Assembly (NCBI GenBank): GCA_021773215.1
Contig: JAJFKM010000022.1
Span: forward strand, 1 to 44,361
DNA length: 44,361 nucleotides
Direction of reading: 5' to 3'
Origin: Gammaproteobacteria bacterium
GTDB lineage: Bacteria > Pseudomonadota > Gammaproteobacteria > Eutrophobiales > Eutrophobiaceae
Shown: positions 1 through 9,660 of the stretch, piece after piece
Layout: the number at the start of each line of letters is the position of its first letter
Position numbering within the stretch: position 1 is the first letter of the stretch
The notes under the pieces: model-generated
Seen by the model: the letters and a program-made list of their open reading frames with translations, nothing else
Told to the model about the DNA's origin: nothing
Databases searched by the model: none
Translations under genes and position numbers: made by a program

Positions 1-37
1 TCGCTTCGCGCCATGGGAGTAAATTAATCGTTGACAT
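1..37 (-). CDS. pilN: PilN, N-terminal 12 codons (cut by window edge)
   Basis: The minus strand from position 37 reads MSTINLLPWREA before the window ends. INLLPWRE is the usual opening of PilN, the inner-membrane partner of PilM in the type IV pilus alignment complex. The ATG uses the last A of the pilM TAA stop (TAATG, a 1-base overlap), so the two are translationally coupled, as in the pilMNOPQ operon. The remaining pil genes would lie to the left of the window. The identity rests on this short motif plus synteny with pilM. Confidence 0.85.
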   Translation of the reverse strand, partial: MSTINLLPWREA

Positions 38-1098
38 TAGCCATCCCCCCTCAGAGCCAAACCACAAGCAATCATCATCGCGGGGGCATCATTTGTAAGG
101 TTTTTTGTCGGAATCTTTGATGCTACGGCCATATTTGCAAAGGGGTTTGCTATCATTGTTGTAACGCCGAGTTTTGACTCAACTAATTCAGCTATTCCAG
201 GAATAGAAGAACAACCTCCAGCAAGAATAAGAACATCTACATCACTAATTTGACTTGAGGCATAAAAGAATTGTAGAGCACGTCCAATTTGTGAGGCCAT
301 ATTTTCTTTAAATGGCTCTAGTACTTCAGGCTCATAATTATCGGGCAAACCACCTTGTCTTTTGGCTAAACCTGCCTCTTCATAAGACAAGCCATATCGT
401 CGCTGGATATCTTCGGTTAATTGCGCACCACCAAATATTTCTTCACGCGAATAGATGATCTTCATATTCTCCATGACGCTAAAAGTAGTAACAGCAGAAC
501 CTACGTCTGCCACAGCTATTGCTTCTTTAGAAGTGCCGGCAGGGAAATCTTTGCTCATTAAATCTATAGTATTTTCAATAGCGAAGGCCTCTATATCTAC
601 GACCTTGGCTGTCAGTCCACCTAACTCTATCGAGGCGACAACATTATCTACAACTTCACTACGTGACGCAGCAAGCAATACATCAACTCTCTCGGCTCCT
701 TCATTTGATTCGCCAATCACTTCAAAATCCATCGCCACCTCTTCTAGAGGGAATGGAATATATTGATCTGCTTCAACCTGAATTTGACTTTCCATCTCAT
801 CGTCTGAAAGACCCGCCGGCATACTGATAACTTTTGTGATAACTGAAGAACCTGCGACACAAACTGCGGCTTGTTTTGTACGTGTGCCAGATTTCTTTAC
901 AGCACGTGCAACAGCCTCGCCGACTTGTTCAATATCGTTTATAGTCTTATCGGAGACTGAATTAGGTGGAAGAGCCTCAACTGCGTAACTTTCCACACGG
1001 AATTTACTGCCACTGCGGCTAAGTTCAAGCAACTTTATTGCAGTTGCGCTTATGTCGACACCTAATATTGGAACTGACTTTTTATTAAACGAAAACAC
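37..1098 (-). CDS. pilM: Type IV pilus assembly ATPase-fold protein PilM
   Basis: A 353-aa actin-like (FtsA/PilM fold) cytoplasmic protein that binds the N-terminus of PilN and links the pilus motor to the alignment subcomplex. The N-terminus (FNKKSVPILGVDISATAIKL) carries the family's phosphate-1 motif. Further on, VADVGSAVTTFSV and ILAGGCSSIPG match the phosphate-2 and adenosine motifs of the actin fold. The length is normal for the family. The start codon is GTG, with AAGGA about 7 nt upstream and no better in-frame ATG. It is divergent from the PBP1A gene, the classic gammaproteobacterial arrangement. Confidence 0.96.
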   Translation of the reverse strand: MFSFNKKSVPILGVDISATAIKLLELSRSGSKFRVESYAVEALPPNSVSDKTINDIEQVGEAVARAVKKSGTRTKQAAVCVAGSSVITKVISMPAGLSDDEMESQIQVEADQYIPFPLEEVAMDFEVIGESNEGAERVDVLLAASRSEVVDNVVASIELGGLTAKVVDIEAFAIENTIDLMSKDFPAGTSKEAIAVADVGSAVTTFSVMENMKIIYSREEIFGGAQLTEDIQRRYGLSYEEAGLAKRQGGLPDNYEPEVLEPFKENMASQIGRALQFFYASSQISDVDVLILAGGCSSIPGIAELVESKLGVTTMIANPFANMAVASKIPTKNLTNDAPAMMIACGLALRGDG

Positions 1099-1159
1099 TA
1101 TTTTTTCCTTTTGAAGTCATTAGTTATATGCCATATGTGTAATACAACATTAACTTACT

Positions 1160-1176
1160 TTGGCTACTATAGCCAA
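1160..1176. promoter_or_regulatory. Dyad in the pilM/mrcA divergent intergenic region
   Basis: Two perfect 7-bp arms (TTGGCTA and TAGCCAA) around a 3-nt spacer lie near the middle of the 190-bp gap between the divergent pilM and mrcA starts. The position suits an operator or a promoter-proximal hairpin for either gene. No regulator is identified and no clear -35/-10 pair was assigned. Confidence 0.3.
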
Positions 1177-1289
1177 GAGAAATTTAAAAAACAACAGGTT
1201 TTTGGGGTTTTTTAACGTAATGCATTCAATTTTACACTTTCGTAAAAAAAACAGAACATATTGCGTAATTGAGATATCATTCATACAAG

Positions 1290-3752
1290 ATGTTGCGTTT
1301 TTTCTTTAATTTTCTCCTTTCAATAATGGTTTTAGGCATAATTACTATCGTAATTGTGTCTTGGTATGTACTGCCTGGTCTGCCAGATATAGACACTTTA
1401 AAGGATGTGAAACTACAAGTGCCTCTTCGTGTTTATAGTGAGGACTTATCTTTAATTGCAGAGTTTGGCGAAAAAAGACGTGCACCAATAAACATTAATG
1501 AAGTTCAACCTAAATTAACCCAAGCATTTCTGGCTGCAGAAGATGATCGTTTTTATGTACACCCTGGCGTTGATTGGCAAGGTATTGCAAGAGCAGTGTA
1601 TTCATTAGTAAAAACAGGATCGAAAAAACAAGGTGGCAGCACTATAACAATGCAAGTTGCCAGAAACTTTTTCCTAAGTCGTGAAAAAACCTACTTAAGA
1701 AAACTTAATGAAATTTTTCTCGCATTTAAAATTGAACAAGAACTTAGTAAAGACGCCATTCTAGAACTGTATCTAAATAAGATATATCTAGGACAAAGAG
1801 CGTACGGCGTTGCCGCTGCTGCTCAAGTTTATTATGGCGTTGATATCAACTCATTAAGCTTGCCTCAAATTGCAATGATCGCCGGACTGCCAAAAGCACC
1901 TTCGACAACAAACCCTATAACCAACCCCGAGCGTGCATTAATACGCAGAAACTATGTATTACAAAGAATGCTCTTGCTTTCATATATTACGGAAGATGAA
2001 TATGCGCTTGCTTCGAATGCGCCCACTAGCGCTTCACTGCATTCTGCCTCGATTGAACTTAAAGCACCCTATATAGCAGAGATGGTCAGGAGTGAGCTAA
2101 CAGATCAACAAGGTGATGCGGCATACAGTAACGGGCTGACAGTAACAACGACCATACTCGACAAAAATCAAAACGCTGCCAATCTAGCGTTGAGAAACAC
2201 TTTGTTAGCTTATGATAAACGCCATGGATATCGGGGCCCTGAACATCATATAGAAGATATACAAAGTAAGACTGAAAAAGAGATTGAAGCGTTGCTTGAA
2301 AGCTTTCCAACTCTGGGGAATTTATATCCAGGCCTGGTTTCTCATGTCAATGAACAGAGTGTTAGCGCGTACATTACAGGTATAGGTCAAGTTGAGATAA
2401 ATTGGGAAGGCCTCAAGTGGGCACGAAAATATATTTCGGAGAATCGCCGTGGCAGCAAACTAAAAACAGCCGCAGAAGTTCTATCTCCGGGAGATATTAT
2501 CCGTTTAATTGAAACTGAGACTGGTGATTGGGCGCTTTCACAAATACCTGATGTCGAGGGTGGATTGGTATCGCTTTCCCCTCATGATGGCGCAACTCTG
2601 GCTCTGGTTGGAGGTTTTGATTTTTATAAAAATAAATTTAATCGCATAACTCAAGCAAGACGACAACCTGGTTCGGGTTTCAAACCATTTATCTATTCTT
2701 CAGCAATTGAGTCAGGTATGACAGCTGCAACAATCATTAATGATGCTCCAATCGTATTTGATGACCCTGGCATTGAAGATGATTGGCGCCCTCAAAATTA
2801 CAGTCGTAAAAGTTATGGTCCAACACGATTAAAAGTTGCTTTAACGCATTCTCGCAATCTTGTATCGATCAGATTGTTACATGCTATAGGCGTCCCATTT
2901 GCACTTGAACATATTCAAAAGTTTGGCTTCGATATAGACCAACTTCCTCATGACCTTTCTTTGTCACTCGGAAGCGCTGAAATAACGCCGTGGGAAATGG
3001 CTCGCGGATATAGTGTTTTTGCTAATGGAGGGCATCTAATTAATCCATACTATATAAAACAGATTAAAGACTACAATGATGAGGTGATATTTCAGGCAAA
3101 ACCATTAGTGGCCTGTAGTCAATGTATTGAAGATGAAACAAAGACATTGGTTGATACAACAGAACGAAATACTTTTGCGGAAGAGATAGAGGGAGAAAAT
3201 GAATTAATTATTCCTGCACCAGAAGAAGAATTAATTACTAAAAAATTATATGCGCCTCGCGTCGTTAGCCCCCAGAATATCTGGATCATGAATTCAATAA
3301 CACGCAACGTTATAAAAAATGGCACCGGTCGACGCGCTCTACAATTAAAACGTACAGACCTTTCTGGAAAGACAGGCACAACAAACGATCAACATGATGC
3401 CTGGTTCTCTGGTTTTAACTCGAATATTGTCACTATCTGCTGGGTTGGTTTCGACAAGTTTAAACCATTAGGCAGCAGAGAAACTGGGGCGAGTGCAGCA
3501 CTGCCTATGTGGATTGAATATATGAGAGTCGCTCTTGAAGGTATGCCTGAAGCAATCATGGAACGACCCGAGGGTCTTGTAAATGTGCGTATAGACCCGG
3601 AAAACGGACAACTAGCACATGCCAGTAACCCTAATGCAATCTTTGAAGTGTTTAGGTTGGAGCACGCACCAAAATCAACAACAGAAACAAAACAACCTGA
3701 TGTCTTCATACAAACTAATGAAGCTGCATCTACTCCAGAACAACTATTCTAA
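1290..3752 (+). CDS. mrcA: Penicillin-binding protein 1A (bifunctional transglycosylase/transpeptidase)
   Basis: Class A PBP, 820 aa from this ATG. Residues 1-30 are a single N-terminal membrane anchor. The GT51 glycosyltransferase domain follows: EDDRFYVHPG with catalytic Glu84, then GGSTITMQ at 115-122. An OB-like insert follows. The transpeptidase domain has all three penicilloyl motifs: SGFK (Ser462), SRN (521-523) and KTGTT (694-698). It polymerises and cross-links peptidoglycan on the periplasmic face. An in-frame TTG at 1269 would add seven residues (MRYHSYK), but the ATG at 1290 directly precedes the membrane anchor and is preferred. Neither has a strong Shine-Dalgarno sequence. Also known as ponA; it is divergent from pilM as usual. 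Confidence 0.95.
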   Translation: MLRFFFNFLLSIMVLGIITIVIVSWYVLPGLPDIDTLKDVKLQVPLRVYSEDLSLIAEFGEKRRAPININEVQPKLTQAFLAAEDDRFYVHPGVDWQGIARAVYSLVKTGSKKQGGSTITMQVARNFFLSREKTYLRKLNEIFLAFKIEQELSKDAILELYLNKIYLGQRAYGVAAAAQVYYGVDINSLSLPQIAMIAGLPKAPSTTNPITNPERALIRRNYVLQRMLLLSYITEDEYALASNAPTSASLHSASIELKAPYIAEMVRSELTDQQGDAAYSNGLTVTTTILDKNQNAANLALRNTLLAYDKRHGYRGPEHHIEDIQSKTEKEIEALLESFPTLGNLYPGLVSHVNEQSVSAYITGIGQVEINWEGLKWARKYISENRRGSKLKTAAEVLSPGDIIRLIETETGDWALSQIPDVEGGLVSLSPHDGATLALVGGFDFYKNKFNRITQARRQPGSGFKPFIYSSAIESGMTAATIINDAPIVFDDPGIEDDWRPQNYSRKSYGPTRLKVALTHSRNLVSIRLLHAIGVPFALEHIQKFGFDIDQLPHDLSLSLGSAEITPWEMARGYSVFANGGHLINPYYIKQIKDYNDEVIFQAKPLVACSQCIEDETKTLVDTTERNTFAEEIEGENELIIPAPEEELITKKLYAPRVVSPQNIWIMNSITRNVIKNGTGRRALQLKRTDLSGKTGTTNDQHDAWFSGFNSNIVTICWVGFDKFKPLGSRETGASAALPMWIEYMRVALEGMPEAIMERPEGLVNVRIDPENGQLAHASNPNAIFEVFRLEHAPKSTTETKQPDVFIQTNEAASTPEQLF

Positions 3753-3769
3753 TAAAACCGTTATAAAAA

Positions 3770-4372
3770 ATGCGTCTTACTGCTGACGACCGCATAAGAA
3801 AAAATATTGCTCATGAAGCTGCCAAACTGGTTGCGCAAGATGGTCTGGAAGATTTTTTCTTGGCCAAGAAAAAGGCTGCTGAACAATTAAATGTTAATAA
3901 TAAACGATTGCTACCTAGTAATCGTGAAGTTGAAGTTGCACTGATTGAGTATCAATCGCTTTTTCATAATGAGAAACAACAGCAGATGGTTTTTGAATCC
4001 CGAAAAATAGCCCACAGAACTATGCTGTTGCTTGAAGAATATAATCCACTACTTGTAGGATCAGTATTGAGTGGCACGGCTAATGAAAATTCTGAAATTA
4101 TAATTCATGTTTTTTCTGACTCACCTGAGATTATTTCTCTTTATCTTGAAAAAAATGGTATCCCAATATCACTCTGTGAACGTCGATTAAAAATAGAAAA
4201 GAAAAACCATACCTTTTTCACAGCATTAAAATTTATTGCCGGCAATATAAATATTGTTTTAATTGTCTTGCCACACCCTCTCCAGAGAAACGCACCTATA
4301 GATCCAATCACACAGCGTCCAATGAAACGCGCAACGTTAAGCGACGTAAAAAGGCTAGTTGATGATCAGTAA
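3770..4372 (+). CDS. Conserved hypothetical protein, nucleotidyltransferase-like
   Basis: 200 aa, between mrcA (17 bp before) and priA (15 bp after), so probably cotranscribed with them. Residues 1-45 are a charged helical region (RIRKNIAHEAAKLVAQDG, then LAKKKAAEQL). A middle segment, GSVLSGTANENSEIIIHVFSD (about 97-117), resembles the GS-x-G-x-x-x-x-S-x-[DEI]-x strand-loop of nucleotidyltransferase folds, but the acidic metal ligands are not clearly present. The C-terminus is basic, with a P-x-T-Q-R-P-M-K-R-A segment. I recognise this as a family seen in proteobacteria but with no established function. No signal peptide or membrane segment is visible. Confidence 0.75.
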   Translation: MRLTADDRIRKNIAHEAAKLVAQDGLEDFFLAKKKAAEQLNVNNKRLLPSNREVEVALIEYQSLFHNEKQQQMVFESRKIAHRTMLLLEEYNPLLVGSVLSGTANENSEIIIHVFSDSPEIISLYLEKNGIPISLCERRLKIEKKNHTFFTALKFIAGNINIVLIVLPHPLQRNAPIDPITQRPMKRATLSDVKRLVDDQ

Positions 4373-4387
4373 GTTTTCATCAGATAT

Positions 4388-6598
4388 ATGATAGCGCACC
4401 CATTGATATTGCATGTTGCAATAGCAACACCTTTAAGACGTTTATTTGATTATTTGCCAGACGACGCGGCAAATTTAAACAATCTAGAACCCGGGCTTCG
4501 CGTATCGGTTTCGTTTGGGCGACGCAAAAATGTAGTCGGTATTGTGGTTTCAGTAAACAATAAAACTGATTGCCCACAAAATAAATTAAAAAAAATTAAC
4601 CATGTGATTGATGACCATTCGTTATTTAGCCACAAACATTTGAATTTGCTTAAATGGGCAAGCAATTATTACCATTACCCTATAGGGGAAGTCATTTTTT
4701 CAGCCTTGCCCTTGGCATTAAGAAAAAATAATTCCATAACTAAATATGAAGAGAAAACCTGGTGCTTAACAGAAAAAGGGGCTGCCTTTGAAGCCAAGCT
4801 CATTAAGCAGGCACCTAAACAATCACAGCTATTACATTATTTACAACAACGAAAATCCCCTGCTAATGAGGCCGAAGTAAATTCGATTTACACTAGGTCA
4901 AAGCCATCACTACTCTCCCTCGAAGAGAAAGGGCTAATCACCAGAAGCAATGAAGATGCGCCTGACTGTGCTATTAAAATAAACAAAAGTCCTTTCAAGC
5001 TTAATAAAGATCAAAAATCTGCAACGAATGAAATTCTAAAATCGATAGATGATGCTTCTATATTTTTACTGGATGGTTTAACAGGTAGTGGTAAAACTGA
5101 AGTCTATATGACGGTGATGGACTCGGTCATTAAATCTGGCAAACAGTGTCTAATCTTGTTGCCTGAAATTGGATTAACACCTCAACAAATACAGCGATTT
5201 AAAGATCGCTTTGAAGTTAATATTGCCATTCAGCATTCAGGCTTATCTGATACTGAACGCACTCAACATTGGCTAGCGGCAAAATCGGGCAAAGCGAAAA
5301 TAATCATAGGCACGCGATCTGCTATTTGGACAGATCTTGCAAATCCCGGCTTATATATTATCGACGAAGAACACGACTTATCTTATAAACAACAAGACGG
5401 CTTTCGTTATTCGGCCAGAGATATGCTTATCACACGTGCGTCTCGCGACAAGGTGCCGGTAATTCTTGGCTCAGCGACACCCTCATTAGAATCGCTATAT
5501 AACGTTAAAAAAGAACGCTACAAACACTTAATATTATCTACTAGGGCGGCTAATGCAAAACCGCCAAAATATCGTTTACTGGATATTCGCGGTAAAAAAA
5601 TGCACGGCCCAATATCGCAATCGTTGGTAGATGAGATCACCGATCATTTAAATAACAAAAACCAAGTACTATTATTTTTAAATCGCAGAGGGTATGCAGT
5701 TCATTTATTTTGTCACAGTTGTGGTTGGAAAGCTGAATGCACGCGATGCGAATTACCTTATACCTATCATAAGAATATAAACCGTCTTGTTTGTCATCAT
5801 TGTGGTGTTACTAAACGGCATATTGAACAATGCCCTGATTGTAATGAGCCATTATTGCTTATGGGTCATGGGACAGAGCGAATTGAAGAAGTCCTTACAA
5901 CTTTATTTCCACATGCGAACATTTCCAGAATTGATCGCGATACAACACGTAAAAAAAATGCCATGCATGATTATCTGGGAAAAATACAATCTGGCGAAAT
6001 CGATATCATGATTGGCACACAAATGCTTGCTAAAGGCCATCACTTTCCAAATGTCACGCTTACCGGCATAGTCGATGCAGATCGAGGTTTATTTTCAACT
6101 GACTTCCGGGCTAGCGAAAGATTAGCGCAACTTTTTATGCAGGTCAGCGGTCGAACTGGCAGAGGCGTTAAAGAAGGAACGGTTATTGTGCAGACCTACA
6201 ACCCTGAGCACCCATTGTTTCAACAGCTGATAGAGCATGGATATAACTATTTTTGCAACTCTCTCTTAGAAGAAAGAAACCATGCATCATTACCGCCGTA
6301 TTCATATATGGTTTTCTTAAGAGCTGAAGCACATAATAGTAATGACGCAAAACAATTTATAAATGATGCCAGCATGCAACTAAACCAGCTTACTAATAAC
6401 AAATTATTATTATTCGGGCCAATTCCTGCGCTGGTTGAAAAACGTAGCGGCCGCTATCGCTACCAATTAATTATCCAATCTCAAAGTAGAAAAGCGTTAC
6501 ACACACATTTGGATGATTGGTTAGATATGCTTGAAAGTAGTCAGCGCTCGAAAAAAGTACGTTGGTCATTAGACGTAGACCCACAAGACATGGCTTAG
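4388..6598 (+). CDS. priA: Primosomal protein N', replication restart helicase PriA
   Basis: 736-aa 3'-to-5' superfamily 2 DNA helicase that reloads the replisome at collapsed forks. The N-terminal 3'-DNA-binding region (PLRRLFDYLPD, then RVSVSFGRRKNVVGIVV) is followed by Walker A GLTGSGKTE (230-238), DEEH (326-329) and GSATPS. Two zinc-knuckle pairs follow (CHSCGWKAECTRC; CHHCG, CPDC), then the C-terminal helicase motifs GTQMLAKGHHFPNVTL and QVSGRTGRG. Length and domain order are canonical. The ATG start lies 15 bp after the preceding gene. Confidence 0.97.
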   Translation: MIAHPLILHVAIATPLRRLFDYLPDDAANLNNLEPGLRVSVSFGRRKNVVGIVVSVNNKTDCPQNKLKKINHVIDDHSLFSHKHLNLLKWASNYYHYPIGEVIFSALPLALRKNNSITKYEEKTWCLTEKGAAFEAKLIKQAPKQSQLLHYLQQRKSPANEAEVNSIYTRSKPSLLSLEEKGLITRSNEDAPDCAIKINKSPFKLNKDQKSATNEILKSIDDASIFLLDGLTGSGKTEVYMTVMDSVIKSGKQCLILLPEIGLTPQQIQRFKDRFEVNIAIQHSGLSDTERTQHWLAAKSGKAKIIIGTRSAIWTDLANPGLYIIDEEHDLSYKQQDGFRYSARDMLITRASRDKVPVILGSATPSLESLYNVKKERYKHLILSTRAANAKPPKYRLLDIRGKKMHGPISQSLVDEITDHLNNKNQVLLFLNRRGYAVHLFCHSCGWKAECTRCELPYTYHKNINRLVCHHCGVTKRHIEQCPDCNEPLLLMGHGTERIEEVLTTLFPHANISRIDRDTTRKKNAMHDYLGKIQSGEIDIMIGTQMLAKGHHFPNVTLTGIVDADRGLFSTDFRASERLAQLFMQVSGRTGRGVKEGTVIVQTYNPEHPLFQQLIEHGYNYFCNSLLEERNHASLPPYSYMVFLRAEAHNSNDAKQFINDASMQLNQLTNNKLLLFGPIPALVEKRSGRYRYQLIIQSQSRKALHTHLDDWLDMLESSQRSKKVRWSLDVDPQDMA

Positions 6599-6607
6599 CT
6601 AATTATT

Positions 6608-7255
6608 ATGAAAAAACATTATTTGCTTATTATTGTTCTGACTTCATTGGCATGTAGCTCAGTATTTTCATCAACCGGGCTGGATGTAAAAATTAGTAAT
6701 GAAATCGATTTTGTCGATGTTAAGCACAAAGGCAAGATCGTCCGAATACAAAGAAATCAATCTCCCGATCACATCATTAATCCAGACTACGCAAAGACAT
6801 CCAGAAAATGTCCACCATTTTGTATCCAACCAGGAAAACTTGCTGAAGGTGTAGAAACCATAGGTGAATTAGAAGTCCTGGATTATTTAGTGCGCATGAC
6901 AAATGGCGACATTTCTATATTGGTTATAGATTCACGTACTGAAGGGTGGGTAAAGAAAGGCACTATCCCGGGTTCGACTAATATTCCATGGACCTTGTTA
7001 AAACAGGAAGCCGGTGCCGATCCATTTGAGATAGCAGACATATTAGAAGACAGGTTTGGCGCGGTTAGTATTGAAGGTCTATGGGATTTTTCCAATGCCA
7101 AGACTCTAGTGCTGTTCTGTAATGGTCAGTGGTGTGGGCAATCTCCTTCTAATATTAAAACCTTACTGAGATTTGGCTATCCAGCTCATAAACTTAAATG
7201 GTACCGCGGTGGTATGCAAAACTGGGAGAGCCTTGGGTTGACTGTCGTCAAATAA
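6608..7255 (+). CDS. Secreted rhodanese-like domain protein
   Basis: 215 aa with a signal peptide (MKKHYLLIIVLTSLACSSVF), so probably periplasmic. The rhodanese domain covers about residues 85-213: DSRTEGWVKKGTIPGSTNIPW, a loop FCNGQWCGQSPS carrying the candidate catalytic Cys, and the terminal YRGGMQNWESLGL helix that closes the fold. A short Cys pair (CPPFC) precedes the domain. Rhodaneses move sulfane sulfur, but the physiological acceptor is unknown here. The SLAC sequence in the signal peptide is not a good lipobox, because Leu is at -2 rather than -3. It begins 10 bp after priA and may be in the same operon. Confidence 0.85.
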   Translation: MKKHYLLIIVLTSLACSSVFSSTGLDVKISNEIDFVDVKHKGKIVRIQRNQSPDHIINPDYAKTSRKCPPFCIQPGKLAEGVETIGELEVLDYLVRMTNGDISILVIDSRTEGWVKKGTIPGSTNIPWTLLKQEAGADPFEIADILEDRFGAVSIEGLWDFSNAKTLVLFCNGQWCGQSPSNIKTLLRFGYPAHKLKWYRGGMQNWESLGLTVVK

Positions 7256-7300
7256 ACACGTGCTCTACCTTCACCTAAGCCATTAAACACTCTAGAATGT

Positions 7301-9070
7301 GTGACTTTTTTGAGACAGCCTAAATTGAAAAAGCAAATTCAAGAATTACTCCTCCAATCTTTAGCGATACTAGAGTCAAAAGAAATAATACCTGCAAGTA
7401 ATGAACTTGTAATTAAGATAGAAAATTCTCGTGGCCCAGAGCATGGTGATTTTGCTTCTAATATCGCAATGACTTTAGCAAAAACGGCCAAGACTAATCC
7501 GCGCCAGTTAGCACAAAATATAATAGATCAACTTCCCGATTCTGACGTACTAGAACGAGTTGAAATTGCCGGCCCGGGATTCATTAACTTTTTTCTAAAA
7601 CAAAATGCTCACCAAGCAACTGTCGTAGAGATCTTAAAGAACGGCGATCAATACGGTGACTCTATTGTTGGTGCAAACACATCCACCTTGATTGAATTCG
7701 TTTCTGCAAACCCAACCGGGCCATTACACATTGGTCATGGTCGTGGTGCTGCCTATGGCGCTGCCGTCGCTAGCTTGCTTAAAAAAACAGGTTTTAATGT
7801 CAGCTGTGAATACTATATAAACGATGCAGGCCGACAGATGGATATACTTGCTGTCAGTGTCTGGTTACGCTATTTACAACACATTGGCGCTGAGATTCCT
7901 TTTCCGGAGAATGCTTATCAGGGTGATTATATTATTGATATCGCCAAAAAGTTACATGAAGAACATGCTGAGAAATTTGTTCTTCCAACTGAAAACGTCG
8001 TGCCGTTGTATAAAGAAGAAGACCCCGAAATAAAGATTGATGGCCTGATAAAATATTGTATCGATAATCTTGGCGAAGAAAACTATCGAGTTGTGTTTGA
8101 TGCAGGCCTAGACTCAATACTGATCACAATTAAAGATGACCTTATCGGTTTTGGTGTTGAATTTAATAACTGGTTTTCAGAACGCTCACTAGTAGAAAAC
8201 AACACGGTAAAACAATGCATTGATAAATTAATAAAAAATGACTGGGTTTATGAAAAAGATGGCGCCCAATGGTTCCGTTCCAGCAAACTCGGTGATGAAA
8301 AAGATCGCGTATTAATCAGAGAGAATGGACAAGCAACCTATTTCGCATCTGATATCGCCTATCATCTCTCAAAAACAGAGCGTGGCTTTGAAAAGATTAT
8401 TGATGTTTGGGGTGCTGATCATCATGGTTATATTGCCAGAGTAAAGGCTTCCATGCAGGCGCTTGAACTCTCACCTGAAAAGCTCGAAATACTATTAGTT
8501 CAGTTTGCAACACTGTATCGAGGTAAAGAAAAGTTACAAATGTCTACTCGCTCAGGAGAATTTATCACTCTTAAGGAGCTTCAAGATGAAGTAGGCAAAG
8601 ACGCTGCGCGCTTTTTTTATATTATGCGGAAAAGTGATCAACACTTGGATTTTGATCTCGAATTGGCCAAATCGGAATCAAATGACAACCCTGTTTATTA
8701 TATACAATATGCCCATGCTCGAATCTGTAGTGTTTTTAGACAACTACCGGAAAAAGGCATTAACTATCAGCAAGCCGAAGCTTTAAATGACGTTTCAAGT
8801 CTTAATGAACCGCACGAAATCAAGTTGCTAGGGACTCTTGCTAGATATCCGGATGTAATAGAAAATGCGGCTATAACTTATGAACCACACCAGTTGGCTT
8901 ATTATCTTAAGGATCTGGCAAATGATTTTCATACTTACTACAACGCAAATCAATTTATAGTTGATGATAATGTGATCAGAAATGCACGCCTCACATTAAT
9001 AGAGGCTACTAAACAAGTAATCCAAAATGGATTGTCTCTTTTAGGCGTAAGCGCACCAGAGGTAATGTAG
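7301..9070 (+). CDS. argS: Arginyl-tRNA synthetase
   Basis: Class Ia synthetase of 589 aa that charges tRNA-Arg. It has the N-terminal Add1 domain, ANPTGPLHIGHGRG with HIGH at 143-146, the KMSKS-equivalent LQMSTRSGEF as in many proteobacterial ArgS, and the C-terminal DALR anticodon-binding domain (YIQYAHARICSVFRQL). The annotated start is GTG at 7301. TTG codons at 7310 and 7325 are alternatives, the latter giving a start closer to the family norm. No strong ribosome-binding site decides between them. The stop overlaps the next gene by 1 base (TAGTG). Confidence 0.96.
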   Translation: MTFLRQPKLKKQIQELLLQSLAILESKEIIPASNELVIKIENSRGPEHGDFASNIAMTLAKTAKTNPRQLAQNIIDQLPDSDVLERVEIAGPGFINFFLKQNAHQATVVEILKNGDQYGDSIVGANTSTLIEFVSANPTGPLHIGHGRGAAYGAAVASLLKKTGFNVSCEYYINDAGRQMDILAVSVWLRYLQHIGAEIPFPENAYQGDYIIDIAKKLHEEHAEKFVLPTENVVPLYKEEDPEIKIDGLIKYCIDNLGEENYRVVFDAGLDSILITIKDDLIGFGVEFNNWFSERSLVENNTVKQCIDKLIKNDWVYEKDGAQWFRSSKLGDEKDRVLIRENGQATYFASDIAYHLSKTERGFEKIIDVWGADHHGYIARVKASMQALELSPEKLEILLVQFATLYRGKEKLQMSTRSGEFITLKELQDEVGKDAARFFYIMRKSDQHLDFDLELAKSESNDNPVYYIQYAHARICSVFRQLPEKGINYQQAEALNDVSSLNEPHEIKLLGTLARYPDVIENAAITYEPHQLAYYLKDLANDFHTYYNANQFIVDDNVIRNARLTLIEATKQVIQNGLSLLGVSAPEVM

Positions 9071-9660
9071 TGCCAAGAGATTATAAAAATATTAAACCGA
9101 AAAAACCTGCTCCACTAACACAACGTTTCAGTGGTGCACTTTCATTTCTAACAGGTCTAAGCCTGGGTTTATTTATTGCTGTTATCGTTTACTTTCATGA
9201 GCACAATGCCTCTATTGAAAAAAATAACCACTTACTTGTAAACGAACCTGTTATTGATGATGCAAGTATCACAGACAATAAAAACCAAGACATAGCTCAA
9301 CTGCCCGAACCACAATTTGATTTCTATAAAATATTACCCAATAAAGAGGTTAATATTTCAGAATGGGAATCAGTCGAAGAAGATTCTACAAACACACAAA
9401 AAGATGATCAGCCGGTTATGTTTGTTCTACAAGTTGGATCCTTCAAGCAATTTGGTGCCGCTGATGAAATAAAAGCCAAACTTGCAATGATGGGCGTCAC
9501 CGCCGATATACAACGTGTGGTCATTAACGGTCAGGACGTACGCCATCGCGTCAGGATTGGCCCTTATAAAAACACCAATAAATTACAGCAAGCGCGAGAT
9601 AGATTATTAGCTAACGACCTGGATTTCATGTTATTAAAACTTAAGATGGAAGATATATAA
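9070..9660 (+). CDS. ftsN: SPOR-domain cell division protein, FtsN-like
   Basis: 196-aa bitopic membrane protein. Residues 1-20 are basic (MPRDYKNIKPKKPAPLTQRF), followed by one membrane segment at about 22-44, a variable acidic periplasmic linker, and a C-terminal SPOR domain (about 115-190: FVLQVGSFKQFGAADEIKAK, then HRVRIGPYKNTNKLQQAR). SPOR domains bind denuded glycan at the division septum. The gene directly after argS, starting with GTG on the argS stop, is the usual gammaproteobacterial position for the ftsN-type gene. The FtsN role is inferred from architecture and synteny. Confidence 0.85.
   Translation: MPRDYKNIKPKKPAPLTQRFSGALSFLTGLSLGLFIAVIVYFHEHNASIEKNNHLLVNEPVIDDASITDNKNQDIAQLPEPQFDFYKILPNKEVNISEWESVEEDSTNTQKDDQPVMFVLQVGSFKQFGAADEIKAKLAMMGVTADIQRVVINGQDVRHRVRIGPYKNTNKLQQARDRLLANDLDFMLLKLKMEDI

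Noticed and set aside
1269-1289. TTG start extending PBP1A by seven residues
   Set aside because: The ATG at 1290 directly precedes the membrane anchor as in the family; the TTG has no Shine-Dalgarno support.
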